A stretch of 64,000 nt of DNA from Thunnus maccoyii (Eukaryota; Chordata; Actinopteri; Scombriformes; Scombridae): NCBI RefSeq assembly GCF_910596095.1, contig NC_056539.1, forward strand, positions 9,994,501-10,058,500, written 5' to 3'. Below the pieces are notes generated by a model. That model was not told the DNA's origin. It worked only from the letters and a program-made list of their open reading frames with translations, and made no database searches. Below are positions 60,101 through 64,000 of the stretch, piece by piece (within the stretch, counting starts at the first letter, position 1; the number at the start of each line of letters is the position of its first letter). The translations under genes were made by a program, and so were the position numbers.

Positions 60101-63100
60101 GTGAAAGAGAGGCTAATTGTATAGCACTTTGGATAAAAGTCCATTTATCTTTTACTCTGAGGATTCTAAGCCAGGCCTTTATACAGAAGATGTGTAGAAC
60201 ACATATCTCATCGCTTCATTAACATATCAATATTTTCCTCTTTAATCTGTAGATGGGGTATTCTGTTCTCCCACCCAAAGGACTTCACTCCTGTCTGCAC
60301 CACTGAGCTCGCCCGTGCCGCTAAGATCAGTGATGAGTTCAAGAAGCGAGGTGTGAAGATGATCGCCTTGTCAATTGACAGTGTTGAGGATCACCGCAAC
60401 TGGAGCAAGGTACATGCTGTGTACTTCAGCCAGTGTCTCGATCTGTTTAAATTTGGTGTGTAAGAGGTGAAAGGATAGGGCTGTCAAACTGGTCAGGCTA
60501 CTGTGGGTGGAGGACATGTAATGATAGTAATTAACTATGACATTTAAAAGGCTTACTATCTAGTAACCTTGACAGCTAAGTCAGAAGTCACTGCAATCAA
60601 ATGGTAATGATCTTCAGACTCCACCTGTGTACCTCCTGTGGAGAGGATTTTTGTTTTACATATTTTCCTTGCCCCAGAGTCTATAACCCTGTAGATTTGT
60701 TGACTTAAACTTTATCCATCGGTCAAGGTAATTGTAAAACTTATCTCTTGTTTGCCTCTCATGCTGAGTTACATTGTTATTGTGCATGTGTGCGTGTGGT
60801 ATTTGGCAGAAACTGAGGGGTCAAGTATTCATGAGTTCCCCTTAACACAGACGGGACTCTCCCTGTGATTGGCTTTGCTACGTTATAACAACGCCTCCTC
60901 TCTAAGGCCAGTGATTGGCCCAAAAGGGAGTGGAGTCACTGGGCAATAAGATGAACTGCTTGGTTTTGATTTTGAAACAGTTGTATCTCCAGCTATGGAA
61001 GATTCAAAATGCCTAAAATAAAATAATTTTAAAAAAGCCTAAAATAATTACAAACCAAACAATGAAATGAAGTGAAATACAACACACATTGTTAAATGTA
61101 TTTCCTCTTTATGTATGCATTAACTTTGTCATAATTACAAAAAAAAGTGTTAGAAGGACAATAAGTTGTTTTTTGTCTTTAATAACCAACTTAATATTTT
61201 TCACTGTGATATAAATTTTCCACACCGTATTGAAATCTAATCACAACACATAAAACAAAGTGAAAAGGTGCATTTCAGTTTTGTCCAGCAGAGAGCAGCA
61301 TAGACCTGCCAACACTGAATGCAAAGAGTTACTTGACAAAAACACAGCCTTTTGACTCAACAACTAAGTTACTGGCGGTGGTCATGTTCACAACACTTCC
61401 TGTATCCTTACAATAAAAGCTCCCACTTCTTCCCAATACATGATAAAATAAACTGGTACAGAAATATAAGCATACATATGTATGGATGTACATTAATACC
61501 TGGACCTTAACACAAAGCGCTGTCATTAGTTTCCCTGAGGAGGTGTGGGGGAGGTTTTTCTTTTTTGAGAATGCATACATAAAAAGGAAATGCATGACAA
61601 TGTTTATTGTATTTCACTTTATTTCTTTGTTTGATTTGTTTTTTATTTAGGCATTTAAAATCTTCCATACCACCTCCCTTACCAAAAAAAATAGAAAACA
61701 GCTGCACGTGTTTTTTGAGCCAAGTGTTTTCTCTGTCTGAGCATGTATTTGTTGGGTCTTCTCATGGCCTTGTAACATGCTATTGAACCTCTGTTTGTGG
61801 CTCATGCAGGGTGCAGGGTCATGTCAGGGTGGTGAGATTTATTTGCTGAGTATGATGAAATACACCAACTAACAGGTCTAAAAAAATGACAATGTGTCCC
61901 TTCCCGCTCCATAGGATGTGATGGCATATAACACTGTGGCTGAAAGCCCTCTGCCCTTCCCCATCATCGCTGATGACAAGAGAGAGCTGTCCGTGAAGTT
62001 GGGCATGTTGGACCCCGATGAGATCGACAAGGATGGAATGCCCCTCACTGCTCGCTGTGTAAGACACACGTCTTCAGTGTTACACTTGTGCAAATGGCCT
62101 CTCTCTGTATTTTAAATTAAATCACTACACCACCCTCTTGGTGTGTAAAGAGCATGTGATTGTTATGAGACAAAAACAAAAGTTAAAAGATAGTATCATG
62201 AACCAAAATTAACACCAACTGCAAGTGAAATTTGCCTTTTTCAGGAAAATCAGCCCTGATCAGACCTTCCTGTCACTGAAAGGCTTTGGCCTTTATTCTC
62301 AAATTTAGCTGCAGATGGCCACATTTATCTGGGAACCAATCAAATCAGAGCAGAATTATGCCTTTGTGTGAGACAGGCTGTTGATTGGCTACTTGTTACA
62401 CAGGCAATAGACACAGTGGTAGCATCTAAATGTTATCTGGTTTCTCTGCAGGTTGTCGCCTAAGTAAGCTGAAATGTAACGGTGTCCTCATGTCAGTCTA
62501 AAACTGATTCTATACATGAAAATGGATGACCAATTGTTAAGGAAAATATATATTTTAATTCTTTTGGAGAGTAAAACTTTCACAAGAGTAAAACTGTAGC
62601 ATATTCTGGGTCTTATGTTAAACCGTTATCATTATAATCCTCTTCAGGTCTTTGTGATTGGCCCAGACAAGAGGCTGAAGCTCTCCATCCTCTACCCTGC
62701 AACCACAGGAAGGAACTTTGATGAGTTGCTGCGAGTCATCGACTCTCTGCAGCTTACTGCACAGAAGAAGGTCGCTACACCGGTCGACTGGAAGGTAAAC
62801 AGTTGAATCATCATGTATTCATATCAGTCAGATGCCTGGATGCATGCCCTCTTTACAGGCAGATGATGTAATGACAGGTACATTAACTCATGAGCTTGCT
62901 CGACTAACATCAAATTTAATCTAATGGAGACAATTAGATCAGTGATGTTATTTATCTGTATGATCAGAATTCAAGCTGCGACTGTTCTATGCTCCACTTG
63001 TGTTGAAATACTGAAAAATCACTTTAGAAACCAGTCTTGTCACTACAGTAATTGAAGGAAGCCTTAGACACTGGCTACAATCCAAAAAAAGAAACGTATC

Positions 63101-63267
63101 ACAATTTAAAATACGCTTCCTGTTTCTCACACCCCTTTCAGCCTGGCGACAAAGTCATGGTGATTCCCTCTCTCTCTGATGCTGAAGCAGCTGCTCTCTT
63201 CCCTAACGGTGTGACCACTAAAGAGGTGCCTTCTGGGAAGAAATACCTGCGCTTCACCCAGCCCTGA
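57149..63267 (+). CDS. prdx6: PRDX6: 1-Cys peroxiredoxin 6
   Basis: Reduces H2O2 and phospholipid hydroperoxides using a single catalytic Cys with glutathione and GST-pi; also has calcium-independent phospholipase A2 activity. It acts in cytosol and acidic organelles. Five exons: 57149-57240, 60253-60409, 61915-62058, 62648-62794, 63142-63267, all GT-AG, giving 221 residues (human 224). Seen: peroxidatic Cys46 in TPVCTTE, His38 nearby; phospholipase residues His25, Ser31 and Asp138 (human 26/32/140). The Ser sits in GSSWG where human has GDSWG, so the GxSxG lipase pattern is kept. The C-terminal domain [20 protein letters not shown] is conserved. The first ATG in good context starts [10 protein letters not shown], matching the family. 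An AATAAA follows at 63486-63491. Intact. Confidence 0.97.
57560..57980 (+). repeat. dispersed fish repeat in PRDX6 intron 1
   Basis: Contains AAGTAAAAGTTGCAATATCA, GTCCTGCATTCAAAATGTTA and CAGCAAAATGTACTTAAAGT, text I recall as a very common teleost interspersed repeat with many AAGTAAAAGTA words. Ends not resolved. Confidence 0.55.
58143..58187. repeat. perfect 17-bp inverted repeat
   Basis: CAGGCCTTGTCCTGACT (58143-58159) and its exact reverse complement (58171-58187) flank an 11-nt loop GTGCTTATGCC in PRDX6 intron 1. Either strand could fold into a 17-bp GC-rich hairpin. No known element ends are recognised. Confidence 0.9.
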
Positions 63268-63485
63268 AGATGTACTAAAAGCCACATCCTTCTCTAGTTT
63301 ACTGCTCTGTGACCCTGCAAACTCTGGATGATAATCCATACATAGAATTGACCAAAATCGTAGATGCACTTAACAAGTTTGGTTACTAGCGTTTACACTC
63401 ATACATTTCTAATCATGCTATGTGTCCAGCAGCCAACCAGGAATGTTTATAGTGTCATTGTACAGTGCCTTGTTTACCTTCCTGT

Positions 63486-63491
63486 AATAAA
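63486..63491 (+). terminator. PRDX6 poly(A) signal
   Basis: AATAAA 219 nt after the PRDX6 stop codon, with T-rich and GT-containing sequence downstream as expected for cleavage. Confidence 0.8.
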
Positions 63492-64000
63492 CCGACTTTT
63501 CACATAAGTTCTTTCAATCTCTGAGCCTTTTCACACTTATTACATTTTGAAACAACAGATGAAGAGGAAGTTTGGTTACAACTTCCTCTGCTGTGACTCA
63601 TTGCACCACTAGGTGTCCTTCTACAACCTGAAAACAGATTCACCGTACTGCTGTTGCTGCAGTTACATTTGATTTCAATAGATGGCACTACATGCACAGT
63701 GATAGTATCCTCCTGACAGCCATTAGGGTGAAAGCACCAACCTGCTCTAAACATTTTCAGTGATAGGGAGTGGTACCACATGTACTGAAATTACTATTTA
63801 TTTACATTCCCATTAGGTAAATAGTAGGCTAGCCACATCAAATTGAAATCTACTTTCATCCTTATTGTTTAGGCTGATTTCTCAGTGTAAACAATAAATC
63901 TTCAAAACTTTCTCCTCCCTTTTACGCTGTCTTTTTAAAGCTTTTTGCCAACTCAGCATTACAGGCTAATGCTCTAGCTGTCTAAATGTTTTAATGTACC
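63492..64000. other. 3' flank of PRDX6
   Basis: No gene or repeat recognised in the last 500 bases. Confidence 0.5.

Noticed and set aside
61507-61707. Open frame in PRDX6 intron 2
   Set aside because: No splice context, low-complexity composition, lies within an intron.

Overview
The window looks like vertebrate, specifically ray-finned (teleost) fish, nuclear DNA. It is AT-rich with small GT-AG introns. It carries fish-type repeats: LINE 3' ends of L2/CR1/Rex character, short inverted-repeat DNA elements with TA or TTAA target sites, and many microsatellites. Its clear genes are all vertebrate: a tandem array of flavin-containing monooxygenases, PLPP6 and PRDX6. No bacterial or viral gene organisation is visible.

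Layout. 1-8.5 kb: gene-poor, with a CpG-rich promoter-like patch (2.1-2.7 kb), a duplicated 250-bp segment, a LINE 3' end and a small spliced-looking transcript with a poly(A) signal (about 6.4-7.2 kb). 8.6-45.9 kb: four complete FMO5-like genes, all on the minus strand, here called FMO-A (8576-12738), FMO-B (16694-21370), FMO-C (31776-35542) and FMO-D (41231-45233). Each also has a probable 5' non-coding exon. Two FMO exon relics lie between them: a 132-nt exon-1 copy (30523-30654) and a scrap of exon 5 (39600-39669). Between FMO-B and FMO-C sits an unrecognised minus-strand Ser-rich locus (24135-27648) with good splice sites but broken reading phases, containing a GATC-rich satellite. 46-51 kb: spacer. 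51.3-55.1 kb: PLPP6 (two coding exons, minus). 57.1-63.5 kb: PRDX6 (five exons, plus), head-to-head with PLPP6.

Function. The FMO enzymes are ER-bound NADPH- and O2-dependent oxygenases of N- and S-containing xenobiotics and related compounds. PLPP6 dephosphorylates presqualene diphosphate and similar isoprenoid diphosphates. PRDX6 is a 1-Cys peroxiredoxin with phospholipase activity. They are neighbours rather than a pathway. FMO exon sizes match the mammalian pattern (189, about 163, 143, about 200, 356 and 73 nt) almost exactly, so the gene models can be rebuilt from splice sites alone. The ancestral 356-nt exon is split by an intron in every copy, at three different positions, and FMO-C and FMO-D each carry a further private intron in the last exon. 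This intron turnover, the exon relics and the decaying Ser-rich locus are the most noteworthy content. I found no convincing wholly new biological system.
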